Source: Sphingobacterium composti
Lineage (GTDB): Bacteria; Bacteroidota; Bacteroidia; Sphingobacteriales; Sphingobacteriaceae
Direction of reading: 5' to 3'
DNA: 64,000 nucleotides
NCBI RefSeq assembly: GCF_009829075.1
Contig: NZ_WUQZ01000008.1
Coordinates: forward strand, 1-64,000
Translations under genes and position numbers: made by a program
The notes under the pieces: model-generated
The model's input: only the letters and a program-made list of their open reading frames with translations
Told to the model about the DNA's origin: nothing
Database searches by the model: none
Shown here: positions 44,933 to 54,314 of the stretch, piece by piece
Layout of the letters: each line of letters starts with the position of its first letter
Numbering within the stretch: position 1 is the stretch's first letter

Positions 44933-45523
44933 ATGATTGGAATTGTAAATTACGGAGCGGGGAATATATTTTCATTGACGGCGGCATTGGATAGAATCCA
45001 AGTGGCGCATGGCATGATAAATACCCAAGAAGACTTCGATAAATATAGTCACGTTATTATTCCAGGTGTGGGACATGGTGGTGCTGCGATGAAAAAGTTG
45101 CAGGATACGGGTTTGGTGGATACCATTTTGGCATTACAAAAACCTGTATTGGGCATTTGTGTGGGCATGCAACTGATGACTTCTTTCTCGGAAGAAGGAA
45201 ATGCGGATATGCTGAACATTTTTCCAGTTAAAACGTTACATTTTGACAAGAGAATAAGCTCAAAAGTGCCTCATATGGGTTGGAATAGTATCAAAATTGA
45301 AAATAACAGTCCACTTTTTACAGATATTCCAGATAATAGCTACTTTTACTTCGTGCACTCGTATTTTATTGAGCGCGATGAAGCTACGGTTGCGGCAACA
45401 TGTTCGTATGACTTGGATTTTGCGGCAGCATTTCAAAAAAATAACTTCTATGGTGTCCAATTCCACCCAGAGAAATCGGGTAAGTTTGGCGAGCAGTTGT
45501 TATTAAATTTTTCAAGATTTTAA
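44933..45523 (+). CDS. hisH: Imidazole glycerol phosphate synthase, glutaminase subunit
   Basis: A 196-residue class I glutamine amidotransferase. The catalytic triad is Cys76 in LGICVGMQ with His178 and Glu180 in YGVQFHPEKSG. It supplies ammonia to HisF in making imidazole glycerol phosphate and AICAR. It lies 87 bases after hisB, across the inverted repeat. Confidence 0.97.
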   Translation: MIGIVNYGAGNIFSLTAALDRIQVAHGMINTQEDFDKYSHVIIPGVGHGGAAMKKLQDTGLVDTILALQKPVLGICVGMQLMTSFSEEGNADMLNIFPVKTLHFDKRISSKVPHMGWNSIKIENNSPLFTDIPDNSYFYFVHSYFIERDEATVAATCSYDLDFAAAFQKNNFYGVQFHPEKSGKFGEQLLLNFSRF

Positions 45524-45541
45524 TTAAATAAAAATATTACT

Positions 45542-46294
45542 ATGTATATCATTCCAGCGATTGATGTTTTAGACAAAAAGGTAGTACGTCTTAGAGAAGG
45601 AAATTACCAAGACGTGACGACCTACGATATATCTTTACAAGAACAAATCAAAAATTACTATGCTAATGGTACTGAAATGGTACATATTATTGATTTGAAC
45701 GGTGCTAAAGGCGATTTCTCCAACCAAGAATACCTCTTTGAAATTATCCAAAAAACGGATATGAAGGTACAATACGGTGGTGGTGTACGCAGTATTGAGA
45801 AAGTAAAAGAATTGGTGGATGCAGGTGTATACCGCGTTATCGTGGGTACGCAAGCAATTACTAATCCTTCTTTCTTGGAAGAATTAGCAACCTTGAACCA
45901 AGGTCCTGTGAAATATGCTGACCACATCGTCATTGCGATTGACGTATTGGATGAGGTTATCAAATATTCAGGTTGGTTAGAAAGTTCACCTATCAAATTA
46001 GTAGAGTACATTGATAAATGTCTAGCTCTAGGATTTTTCCGATTCTTGTGTACTGATATTTCTAAAGACGGAAAATTAGGTGGTGCTGGTGTGGAATTGT
46101 ACAAAAAATTATTAGATCACTCGCCAATTATCAAATTGATCGGTTCAGGTGGTATTTCTTCAATGAAAGATATCGAAGACTTGAACGATTTAGGTCGTAT
46201 TGAATCTGTCGTTGTAGGAAAAGCGATTTATGAAAATAAAATTTCAATTGAAGAGATCAAAGATTGGAATTTGAAATCATTAATTAAATTCTAA
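45542..46294 (+). CDS. hisA: Phosphoribosylformimino-AICAR phosphate isomerase
   Basis: A 250-residue TIM barrel with catalytic Asp8 in [14 protein letters not shown], a phosphate-binding QYGGGVRS loop and the second active-site region [14 protein letters not shown]. It performs the fourth histidine step. One base separates it from hisF. Confidence 0.97.
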   Translation: MYIIPAIDVLDKKVVRLREGNYQDVTTYDISLQEQIKNYYANGTEMVHIIDLNGAKGDFSNQEYLFEIIQKTDMKVQYGGGVRSIEKVKELVDAGVYRVIVGTQAITNPSFLEELATLNQGPVKYADHIVIAIDVLDEVIKYSGWLESSPIKLVEYIDKCLALGFFRFLCTDISKDGKLGGAGVELYKKLLDHSPIIKLIGSGGISSMKDIEDLNDLGRIESVVVGKAIYENKISIEEIKDWNLKSLIKF

Positions 46295-46295
46295 G

Positions 46296-47048
46296 ATGCT
46301 AGCAAAACGTATCATTCCTTGTTTGGATGTCAAAGATGGACGCACGGTAAAAGGCGTCAATTTTGTGGACTTGCGTGACGCGGGTGATCCTGTGGAGTTG
46401 GCTTGGCAATATTCGGAACAAGGCGCTGATGAATTGGTGTTTTTGGATATTACGGCTACACACGAAAAGCGTAAAACTACTATTGATTTGGTCAAAGCGG
46501 TTGCACGTCAAGTGAATATTCCTTTCACCATTGGTGGTGGAATAAATGAAATGCGCGATGCTGAAATCTTGTTGAATAGTGGTGCAGACAAAATTTCGAT
46601 TAATTCAGCGGCTGTTCGCAATTCGCAATTGATTGATGATTTAGCGAAAGCTTTCGGTACGCAGTTCGTGGTTGTTGCGGTAGATACACGTTTAGTAGAT
46701 GGCAAAAACTATGTGCATCTGCGTGGTGGTCGTGACAAAACGGATATCGAAACTGAAAATTGGATTAAAGAAGCTGAAAGTCGTGGTGCTGGCGAAATCT
46801 TGTTGACTTCGATGGATCATGATGGCACGAAGAATGGATTTGATAATGGATTGTTAAAGAAAATTAACGATACAATCAATATTCCATTGATAGCGTCGGG
46901 AGGAGCTGGAAATCAGCAACATTTTGTGAATACATTCCAACAAGCAAACGTGGACGCTGCATTGGCGGCTTCGGTATTTCATTACGGTGAAATATTGATT
47001 CCAGATTTGAAAGAAACATTACGTAAAAACGGTATTGTTGTTAGATAA
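46296..47048 (+). CDS. hisF: Imidazole glycerol phosphate synthase, cyclase subunit
   Basis: A 250-residue TIM barrel with Asp11 in [18 protein letters not shown] and the second catalytic Asp in [15 protein letters not shown]. The phosphate-binding FTIGGGIN and LIASGGAG loops are intact. It pairs with HisH; the two genes flank hisA. The his row continues with hisIE after a 192-base gap with repeats. Confidence 0.97.
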   Translation: MLAKRIIPCLDVKDGRTVKGVNFVDLRDAGDPVELAWQYSEQGADELVFLDITATHEKRKTTIDLVKAVARQVNIPFTIGGGINEMRDAEILLNSGADKISINSAAVRNSQLIDDLAKAFGTQFVVVAVDTRLVDGKNYVHLRGGRDKTDIETENWIKEAESRGAGEILLTSMDHDGTKNGFDNGLLKKINDTINIPLIASGGAGNQQHFVNTFQQANVDAALAASVFHYGEILIPDLKETLRKNGIVVR

Positions 47049-47084
47049 TATTCGTCATTTCTTCAATTTGGTCGAATGAGAAAG

Positions 47085-47180
47085 TGATTGCTTCGTTCCT
47101 CGCAAAGACGTTGTTTACTACGTCATTGCGAATGCAACGTAGTGTAGTGAGAAATCTAATAACAGATTTCTCCTTACGTC
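47085..47180. repeat. Intergenic palindromic element between hisF and hisIE
   Basis: Two hairpins stand side by side. The first pairs tcgcaaagacg (47100-47110) with cgtcattgcga (47121-47131), one mismatch, around 10 bases. The second is a perfect 9-base pair, gagaaatct (47149-47157) and agatttctc (47164-47172). The wording ttgcttcgttcctcgc and cgtcattgcga is that of widespread small palindromic elements found in many bacterial intergenic regions (recollection). A further stem gtcctt/aaggac lies at 47204-47223. Confidence 0.65.
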
Positions 47181-47240
47181 GAAATTACGTTAAAATAGAT
47201 TTAGTCCTTATCAGATAAAGGACAAAAAATAAATAAAGCT

Positions 47241-47825
47241 ATGATAGATTTTGAAAAAGGAAATGGATTAGTTCCAGTAATTGTCCAAGATTTTCAAACA
47301 TTAGAAGTGTTGATGTTAGGCTACATGAATGATGAAGCTTGGCAAAAGACACAACAGGAAAAGAAAGTTACGTTTTTCTCCAGAACGAAGGATAGATTAT
47401 GGACAAAAGGCGAGGAGAGTGGTAACTTTTTGCATGTAAAAAGCTATCATATCGATTGTGATAAAGACACGATTTTAATCAAAGCCGAGCCGGTTGGTCC
47501 TACTTGTCATACAGGCTCACGCAGTTGTTTTAATACAGAATTCAACCAAAACTTTTTGTTGGAGTTAGAGCGTATTGTAAACCATCGTTTTGAGCATCCT
47601 TCGGAAGAGTCTTACGTGAATCGTTTGCGTCAAAGAGGACTGAATAAGATTGCACAAAAAGTAGGTGAAGAAGGTGTGGAAACAGTTATCGCAGCGCTTG
47701 CAGAAAGTGAAACGGATTTGATTAACGAGGCTTCGGATTTGTTATTTCACTTGATAGTGTTATTACGTGAAAAAGGACTATCGTTAGAAACTATTGCTAA
47801 AAATTTAGAAAGTAGACATCAGTAA
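47241..47825 (+). CDS. hisIE: Bifunctional phosphoribosyl-AMP cyclohydrolase / phosphoribosyl-ATP pyrophosphatase
   Basis: A 194-residue fusion. The HisI half has FFSRTKDRLWTKGEESGN and HIDCDKDT with CHTGSRSCF metal ligands. The HisE half, from about residue 110, has YVNRLRQRGLNKIAQKVGEEGVE and INEASDLLFHL. It carries out steps 2 and 3 of histidine synthesis. It is the last his gene of the row and is followed by a strong terminator. Confidence 0.97.
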   Translation: MIDFEKGNGLVPVIVQDFQTLEVLMLGYMNDEAWQKTQQEKKVTFFSRTKDRLWTKGEESGNFLHVKSYHIDCDKDTILIKAEPVGPTCHTGSRSCFNTEFNQNFLLELERIVNHRFEHPSEESYVNRLRQRGLNKIAQKVGEEGVETVIAALAESETDLINEASDLLFHLIVLLREKGLSLETIAKNLESRHQ

Positions 47826-47845
47826 GACATTACTGAGGTGATATT

Positions 47846-47886
47846 CATAAAAAAGTGCCGTATCTTCGTACGGCACTTTTTTTTAT
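47846..47886. terminator. Bidirectional intrinsic terminator after hisIE
   Basis: A perfect stem gtgccgta/tacggcac around tcttcg is extended by A and T runs on both sides. It lies between convergent hisIE and the aminopeptidase gene, and can end both transcripts. Confidence 0.88.
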
Positions 47887-47909
47887 GAATTGTACTTAGG
47901 TAATTTGAA

Positions 47910-49685
47910 TTAAATTGCTTTTGTTTTGTTAGCTAACCAACTTGCTTCCGCAGTAGTTAAAAGTGGTGCTAATTTGTCAAAAACAAACTGATTATATTCA
48001 TTCAACCAATCAATATGTTCTTGTCCTAATAAATCTTTATTTACCAAATTAATGTCAATATAACAAATGGTCAATGTTTCAAAATGCATAAAATCCCCGA
48101 AAATACTGTTATCGTGTTTTTTTGCCAAAACAAGGTTTTCAATACGAATTCCATGTTTTCCTTCACGATACAGACCTGGTTCGATCGAAGTAATCATGCC
48201 TTCTTCGATAGCAATATCTGTTGGGGTAGGATTAAACACATGCGGTCCTTCGTGCACATTTAAGAAAAAACCAATTCCATGACCTGTTCCATGGCCGTAA
48301 TTGCGTAACGTTGCCCACATCGGTCTACGTGTAATAGCGTCAATTTGGTAACCTTTAGATCCTACTGGAAAAATGGCTTGACTACCTTCTATTGTACCTT
48401 TCAGCACAATCGTATAATCGTCCTTTTCTTCCTGTGTAATATTCCCTAAAGAAATTACGCGCGTAATATCAGTAGTGCCAGTCTTATACTGACCACCTGA
48501 ATCCACTAATAACAATCCTTCAGGTTTCAGTGTATAATTACTTTCATCTGTAGCGGAATAATGTGGCAATGCTCCATGATCCAAGTATCCAGCGATGGTA
48601 TTGAAACTTATGTCCACAAAACCTTCTTGTTCGGCACGGAATTCTTGTAATTTTTTGGCAATCGAAATTTCGGACAGTTCTTCTTGTCCGATAGTTTCTT
48701 CTAACCATTTGAAAAACTTTGTCATTGCCACGCCATCATTCACCATCGTCTGACGAATATGTTCGATTTCTATGTCATTTTTAACAGCTTTTAGTGAAGT
48801 AGATGGATTAATTTTTTCTATAATCTTGACGGCAGAAGGAATACTGTCATAAATTGCAAAGCAAGTACGTTTTGGATCAATCAAGATAGAATTTGCCTTA
48901 ATATTCTTAACAAATTCAAACGCTTCATTATAATCTGCGATTTCAACACCTTGATTATTTAAAGTCAAGATATCTTCAGAAGTTAGCTTTCCATCTGCAA
49001 TAAACAAAATAGCTTTTTCTTGAGAAAGATATACAAAAGACAGCACTACTGGATTGCAAGGCACGTCTTGCCCACGAATATTCAATAGCCAAGCCACATC
49101 ATCTAACGAAGAAATGAAATGACTTTCTGTACGACTTTTCGCTAAGATTTGACGAACTGCTGCCAATTTCGATTCGGTAGATTGACCAGTAATTGTTTCA
49201 TCTAACAAATAGGCTTTTACTTGTGGAAGGGCAGGTCTATCATTCCATATAGCAGATAATAAATCTACATGTCCATTTACATTAATGCCCAATGGTTTCA
49301 ATGTGTTTTTAACTGTTTGCGCCACTAAAAGCGAAGCTAAATTGCCATCAAAAGCTACTTGCGCACCTTGTGGTAACTTTTCGCCCAACCAATCTGCATA
49401 TTCAGCTGCGCCTTGTGTTTTTAATTTCACCAACTCAAAACCTGTTCCTTCTAATTGTTCATTAGCTTGAACAAAATAGCGTGCATCAGTCCACAAACCT
49501 GCAAAATCTGGAGTAATAACCAAGGTGCCTGCAGATCCTGTGAAACCTGAAACCCACGCAATACATTTATACCTATCTGGAAGATATTCGCTAATATGAG
49601 GATCAGAAGATGGAATGATATATGCATCTATTCCTTGGCTACTCATAGCCGATCTGATCTTTCCTAATCTTTCTAAATGTGACAT
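47910..49685 (-). CDS. Xaa-Pro aminopeptidase (aminopeptidase P family, M24B)
   Basis: A 591-residue long-form aminopeptidase P with two creatinase-like N-terminal domains and a C-terminal pita-bread domain. The five metal ligands are visible: two Asp in LVDSGGQYKTGTTDITRVI, His in GTGHGIGFFLNVHEGPH, and two Glu in ITSIEPGLY and HGIRIENLVLA. It removes an N-terminal residue before proline. It has no signal peptide, so it acts in the cytosol. Monocistronic. Confidence 0.95.
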   Translation of the reverse strand: MSHLERLGKIRSAMSSQGIDAYIIPSSDPHISEYLPDRYKCIAWVSGFTGSAGTLVITPDFAGLWTDARYFVQANEQLEGTGFELVKLKTQGAAEYADWLGEKLPQGAQVAFDGNLASLLVAQTVKNTLKPLGINVNGHVDLLSAIWNDRPALPQVKAYLLDETITGQSTESKLAAVRQILAKSRTESHFISSLDDVAWLLNIRGQDVPCNPVVLSFVYLSQEKAILFIADGKLTSEDILTLNNQGVEIADYNEAFEFVKNIKANSILIDPKRTCFAIYDSIPSAVKIIEKINPSTSLKAVKNDIEIEHIRQTMVNDGVAMTKFFKWLEETIGQEELSEISIAKKLQEFRAEQEGFVDISFNTIAGYLDHGALPHYSATDESNYTLKPEGLLLVDSGGQYKTGTTDITRVISLGNITQEEKDDYTIVLKGTIEGSQAIFPVGSKGYQIDAITRRPMWATLRNYGHGTGHGIGFFLNVHEGPHVFNPTPTDIAIEEGMITSIEPGLYREGKHGIRIENLVLAKKHDNSIFGDFMHFETLTICYIDINLVNKDLLGQEHIDWLNEYNQFVFDKLAPLLTTAEASWLANKTKAI

Positions 49686-49803
49686 AGTTTTATATGTAAT
49701 AAGTGATGCAAGTTAACCATTTATAAGCCCAAATTTGAAATTTCAACGCAAAGAAGTCGGTAATTTTACAAATTATGTACAGTGTCCAAATATTTAAAAA
49801 AAC

Positions 49804-49811
49804 TATCTTTG
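49804..49811 (+). promoter_or_regulatory. Predicted -7 promoter box of the PBP4-type gene
   Basis: TATCTTTG matches TAnnTTTG exactly and ends 11 bases before the chosen ATG at 49823. It supports the short start over the ATG at 49775, which lies upstream of the box. Confidence 0.45.
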
Positions 49812-49822
49812 CTAATATACCC

Positions 49823-51250
49823 ATGAATATGAAAATACATTCTTTATTACTAGTTAGTTTTCTTAGTGCGGGAATTATGTTCCAAGCTCAAGCGCAAAAT
49901 ATCAAACAAAAACTAGAGCAAAATTACACGATCTTCTCCAATCACACTTCTTTAACAAATGGTATGGCTTCTTTACATGTCATAAATTCAGAGACTGGAG
50001 AAACAGTATTTGAAAAAAATGCTGCTGTTGGTCTTCCTACCGCCTCTACACTCAAAGTGATCACATCTATTACCGCATTAGATATATTAGGCAAAGACTA
50101 TACTTACAAAACTAAATTATACTATGCCGGTGAAATTGATTCTGTTGGTGTTTTACATGGTGATGTGGTCATTCATGGTGAGGGAGATCCAACTTTAGGA
50201 AGTAATCGCTATGAGCACACAAAAGAAGATGTAGTGTTGGCAAAATGGAAAAAAGCGATTATGGATTACGGAATTAAGTCAATAAACGGAAGAATCATTG
50301 CTGACGATCGAATGTATAATGGTATTGATGTTCCAGGAGGATGGCCGTGGACTGATATTGGTAATTATTATGGCGCAGGTATATCTTCTTTAAATTGGCG
50401 AGAAAATAGCTCGGGTATAAACTTCAAAGTTAATGATATTCAAAAACCTGCTCCTATAGAAAATACCACTTCAGATTTGAGTTATTTAAAACTGATAAAT
50501 CATGTGACAGTTGGAGGCAAAGGTACAGGTGATAACGTATATGCATATTCTGGTCCTTATAGTGAAAAAATTATTATAAAGGGGACGTATGGTCAAGATT
50601 TGAAAAAGACTGTTGAAATATCCCTACCAGATCCTGCTTACGATTTAGCATACAATTTGAGTAAGGTATTAGCCATTGATAGTATAGACGTAGCTCAAGG
50701 AATCACGACTGGTCAAAGATTATTTGAAGAAGGGTTACAAGTTCCAAAATCTACTAAAGACCTAAATACCCATATATCTCCTGCTTTACATGAAATTGTA
50801 TATTGGTTCAATAGACGTAGCATCAATCTTTATGGCGAAGCGTTATTAAGAAGTATTGCTAATATCAGTGGAGGGAAAATATCAACTTCTGATGGAGCAA
50901 AATATTTGAAAAAATATTGGGAACAAAAGTTAAATATTAGAAGTAGTGAATTGGATGTAGTTGATGGTTCTGGATTATCTCCTCAAAATAATGTAACTAC
51001 GAAAGCAATGAATCAAATCATGCAATATGCGCTCAAAAGACCTTGGTTTGCGGAATTCAACAATAGTCTGCCCACTTATAATGAGATGACCATGAAAAGT
51101 GGTACTATCAATGGAACATTAGGGTATACAGGCTATCATACAGCGAAAGACGGCAAAAAATACACATTCTCTCTATTAGTATACAATTATGACGGATCTG
51201 GGTCACAAATGCGACAACGGATGTTTACTCTACTTAATACATTAAAATAA
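49823..51250 (+). CDS. dacB: D-alanyl-D-alanine carboxypeptidase/endopeptidase (PBP4, DacB type, S13)
   Basis: A 475-residue peptidase of family S13 with a signal peptide cleaved after QAQA. The SxxK motif is STLK in LPTASTLKVITSIT, about 75 residues in. The large inserted domain expected in PBP4 lies between it and the DVVDGSGLSPQN block, and the KTG-like motif is MKSGTINGTLG. It trims peptide cross-links of periplasmic peptidoglycan. I chose ATG 49823, giving a normal signal peptide; ATG 49829 is also possible and an ATG at 49775 would add residues ahead of a promoter-like box. Confidence 0.9.
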   Translation: MNMKIHSLLLVSFLSAGIMFQAQAQNIKQKLEQNYTIFSNHTSLTNGMASLHVINSETGETVFEKNAAVGLPTASTLKVITSITALDILGKDYTYKTKLYYAGEIDSVGVLHGDVVIHGEGDPTLGSNRYEHTKEDVVLAKWKKAIMDYGIKSINGRIIADDRMYNGIDVPGGWPWTDIGNYYGAGISSLNWRENSSGINFKVNDIQKPAPIENTTSDLSYLKLINHVTVGGKGTGDNVYAYSGPYSEKIIIKGTYGQDLKKTVEISLPDPAYDLAYNLSKVLAIDSIDVAQGITTGQRLFEEGLQVPKSTKDLNTHISPALHEIVYWFNRRSINLYGEALLRSIANISGGKISTSDGAKYLKKYWEQKLNIRSSELDVVDGSGLSPQNNVTTKAMNQIMQYALKRPWFAEFNNSLPTYNEMTMKSGTINGTLGYTGYHTAKDGKKYTFSLLVYNYDGSGSQMRQRMFTLLNTLK

Positions 51251-51285
51251 TAGTGAATATTTTCGTCCTTATTATAATATAATAA

Positions 51286-51293
51286 TACTTTTG
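51286..51293 (+). promoter_or_regulatory. Predicted -7 promoter box of maeB
   Basis: TACTTTTG fits TAnnTTTG and lies 29 bases upstream of the maeB ATG, a typical distance. A -33 TTTG is not evident. Confidence 0.4.
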
Positions 51294-51322
51294 TAGATTA
51301 AGTAGATTAGTAAATATCAATT

Positions 51323-53596
51323 ATGAGCAATGTAAACAGAAAAAAGGATGCCCTAAAATATCATGCAATGGGTCGTCCTGGAAAAATTGCAGTCGTTCCA
51401 ACAAAACCGTACAATTCTCAAAGAGATTTATCCTTAGCGTATTCTCCTGGTGTAGCAGAGCCTTGTTTAGCTATCGCTGAAAATCCAGAAGATGCTTATA
51501 AATATACTGCCAAAGGAAACCTTGTGGCTGTTATCAGTAATGGTACAGCTGTCTTAGGTCTTGGTGATATTGGCGCGCAGGCAGGCAAGCCAGTAATGGA
51601 AGGTAAAGGTCTTTTATTCAAGATTTTTGCGGACATTGATGTATTTGACATTGAATTAGATACGAAGAATGTTGACGAATTCGTCAACATCGTTAAAGCA
51701 TTAGAGCCTACTTTTGGTGGGATCAACTTAGAGGATATTAAAGCGCCAGAATGTTTTGAAATCGAAAGACGTCTAAAAGCAGAAATGAATATCCCAGTAA
51801 TGCACGATGATCAACATGGTACAGCCATTATTTCAGGTGCCGCTTTGATTAATGCTTGTGAACTTCAAGAAAAAAATATTGCTGATGTAAAAATCGTAGT
51901 TAATGGTGCTGGAGCTGCTGCAATATCATGTACAGCAATGTATGTGGCTGTAGGTGCGCGCAAAGAGAATATTGTCATGTTGGATAGCAAAGGTGTTATT
52001 CGTAAAGACAGAGATAATTTGGACGCCACTAAGGCGGAATGGGCGACGGATAGAGATATTTATACATTAGCGGATGCAGTAAAAGATGCTGATGTGTTTA
52101 TAGGTTTATCAGCAGCTGATGTATTGACTGCAGAAATGTTGAATACGATGGCTCCAAAGCCTATTGTACTCGCTATGGCAAATCCTAATCCAGAAATTGC
52201 CTACGATCTAGCTGTAGCTACGCGTAATGATATTATTATGGGTACAGGACGTTCTGATTATCCTAACCAAGTTAACAATGTTTTAGGTTTTCCTTATATA
52301 TTCCGTGGAGCATTAGATGTGCGAGCTACGGCAATAAATGAAGAGATGAAAATTGCTGCTGTAAAAGCTATTGCTGAATTAGCCAAAGAACCTGTTCCTG
52401 AAGAAGTAAATCAAGCGTATAATACAAGTAATTTACGCTTTGGTACAGATTATGTGATTCCGAAGCCAACAGACCCACGTTTGATCACAGAAGTATCAAT
52501 GGCTGTCGCAAAAGCGGCAATAGAGTCGGGTATAGCACGCAAAACCATTGAAAATTGGGATTTATATAAAGAGGAATTACGTAAGCGCTTAGGAAAAGAT
52601 GATGGCATTATGCGTCACCTTTCAGCTGTTGCGAAGAATAATCCAAAACGTGTAGTATTTGCAGAAGCTGATAACTATAAAACTCTTCGTGCGGCTCAAA
52701 TCGTAAAAGAAGAAGGTATTGCTATTCCTATTTTATTAGGTAATAAAGAAAAGATCAACAATCTGATTGAAGAATATGCTTTTGAACTTGGAAATGTAAC
52801 TATTATTGATCCACGTGAAGAAGTAAAAACAGCCCGTTTTGGTGAGTATGTTGACAATCTATATAAAAAGCGTCAACGTCGTGGTTTGTCAAAATTTGAT
52901 GCTACTCAATTAATTACAAACCGCAATTACTATGCAGCTAGTATGGTAGAGTTTGGTGATGCAGATACATTGATTTCAGGTTTAACTCGTAATTATGCAT
53001 CTACCATCAAACCAGCTTTGCAAGTAATCGGCGCAAAACCAGGTAGCCGCATAGCGGGTATGTATATGATGCTAACAGAAAAGGGTCCTTTATTCTTCGG
53101 TGATACTACCGTAAATGAAAACCCAACAGCAGAAGAATTAGCAGACCTTACAGTTTTAATAGAGAAAACAGTCCGTCGTTTCAATGTGAAGCCTCGTGTA
53201 GCTTTATTGTCGTACTCTAATTTCGGTTCGAATGATGGTCCAACTTCTATAAAAGTGCGTGAAGCTGTAAAATTATTACACCAAAATCACCCTTCATTAG
53301 TTGTGGATGGTGAATTACAGGCCAACTTTGCATTAAATAGTGATTTGTTAAAATCAAACTTTCCTTTCAGTTCTTTAAATGGTGAAGCTGCCAATACGCT
53401 TATCTTCCCGAATCTAGAGTCAGGAAATATTGCTTACAAAATGTTGCAAGAAGTTGGTAATGCGGAAGCTGTAGGACCTATATTGTTAGGAATGAACAAG
53501 CCCGTACACGTATTACAATTGGATAGTTCTGTACGCGAAATAGTGAATATGGTAACAATAGCGGTTGTGGACGCACAGTCTCACGAAAAACAATAA
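51323..53596 (+). CDS. maeB: NADP-dependent malic enzyme with phosphotransacetylase-like C-domain
   Basis: A 757-residue MaeB. Residues 1 to about 425 are malic enzyme: LAYSPGVAEPC, NGTAVLGLGDIGAQAGKPVMEGK, MHDDQHGTAIISGAAL and VVNGAGAAAIS (the NADP-binding Rossmann loop). Residues about 430-757 are a phosphotransacetylase-like domain that in the family regulates the enzyme via acetyl-CoA rather than catalysing transfer. It decarboxylates malate to pyruvate with NADPH formation. It is 3 bases ahead of ruvA. Confidence 0.96.
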   Translation: MSNVNRKKDALKYHAMGRPGKIAVVPTKPYNSQRDLSLAYSPGVAEPCLAIAENPEDAYKYTAKGNLVAVISNGTAVLGLGDIGAQAGKPVMEGKGLLFKIFADIDVFDIELDTKNVDEFVNIVKALEPTFGGINLEDIKAPECFEIERRLKAEMNIPVMHDDQHGTAIISGAALINACELQEKNIADVKIVVNGAGAAAISCTAMYVAVGARKENIVMLDSKGVIRKDRDNLDATKAEWATDRDIYTLADAVKDADVFIGLSAADVLTAEMLNTMAPKPIVLAMANPNPEIAYDLAVATRNDIIMGTGRSDYPNQVNNVLGFPYIFRGALDVRATAINEEMKIAAVKAIAELAKEPVPEEVNQAYNTSNLRFGTDYVIPKPTDPRLITEVSMAVAKAAIESGIARKTIENWDLYKEELRKRLGKDDGIMRHLSAVAKNNPKRVVFAEADNYKTLRAAQIVKEEGIAIPILLGNKEKINNLIEEYAFELGNVTIIDPREEVKTARFGEYVDNLYKKRQRRGLSKFDATQLITNRNYYAASMVEFGDADTLISGLTRNYASTIKPALQVIGAKPGSRIAGMYMMLTEKGPLFFGDTTVNENPTAEELADLTVLIEKTVRRFNVKPRVALLSYSNFGSNDGPTSIKVREAVKLLHQNHPSLVVDGELQANFALNSDLLKSNFPFSSLNGEAANTLIFPNLESGNIAYKMLQEVGNAEAVGPILLGMNKPVHVLQLDSSVREIVNMVTIAVVDAQSHEKQ

Positions 53597-53599
53597 AGA

Positions 53600-54184
53600 A
53601 TGTACGATTATTTCAACGGTAAATTGGTATTCAAAGCCCCTACCCATGTCATAGTGGATGTTGGAGGTATTGGATACCATATCCATATTTCTCTAACAAC
53701 ATTTTCGCAGATCAAAGATCTTGAAAATTGCAAATTGTTTATTTCTTTTCAAGTTCGTGAAGATTCACATACGCTGTATGGCTTTGCAACTGAAGGGGAG
53801 AGACATTTGTTTAATCACTTGATATCAGTTTCAGGTATAGGGCCAAATACTGGACGAATGATGCTTTCATCTAGTACACCAGAAGAGATTCAATCGGCTA
53901 TAGTTAATGGTCAAGTGGCTTTAATTCAAAAGATCAAAGGTATTGGTCCAAAAACTGCACAACGTGTTATTTTGGAATTGCAGGACAAATTGAAAAAACA
54001 AGGTGATAATGCTTTATTACCGTTGCCTATTGCAAAACAATCTGTACCTGACGAGGCATTATCAGCATTGGTGATGTTGGGTTTTGCAAAGAATCAAGTG
54101 GAGAAAGTATTAGCTTCTATCGTACAAACGAATGAAGCACTTACCGTCGAACAAATTATTAAATTGGCACTTAAAAAATTGTAA
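53600..54184 (+). CDS. ruvA: Holliday junction helicase subunit RuvA
   Basis: A 194-residue RuvA. The OB-fold domain starts MYDYFNGKLVFK; two helix-hairpin-helix motifs read SGIGPNTGRMML and IKGIGPKTAQRVI; the C-terminal domain III from about residue 145 (DEALSALVMLGF) contacts RuvB. It binds four-way junctions. It follows maeB directly and precedes sprA, an arrangement seen in many Bacteroidota (recollection). Confidence 0.97.
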   Translation: MYDYFNGKLVFKAPTHVIVDVGGIGYHIHISLTTFSQIKDLENCKLFISFQVREDSHTLYGFATEGERHLFNHLISVSGIGPNTGRMMLSSSTPEEIQSAIVNGQVALIQKIKGIGPKTAQRVILELQDKLKKQGDNALLPLPIAKQSVPDEALSALVMLGFAKNQVEKVLASIVQTNEALTVEQIIKLALKKL

Positions 54185-54214
54185 TACGACAAATTGTAGT
54201 ATTAAATAGTATGG

Positions 54215-54250
54215 AGCCGCAAAAGTAATTTTTTGCGGCTTTGTTATTTT
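54215..54250 (+). terminator. Intrinsic terminator after ruvA
   Basis: A 10-base perfect stem (agccgcaaaa and ttttgcggct) around gtaatt is followed by ttgttatttt. It separates ruvA from sprA, so sprA needs its own promoter. Confidence 0.88.
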
Positions 54251-54314
54251 TAAAAGAAATCGTATACTTATTGTATAAATAAATCTGATACAAAGTCCTT
54301 AACTGGCACTAACC

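Noticed and set aside
45635..46104. Long minus-strand open frames opposite hisA
   Set aside because: They are shadows of hisA, which has full catalytic motifs; the antisense product has no homology that I can see.
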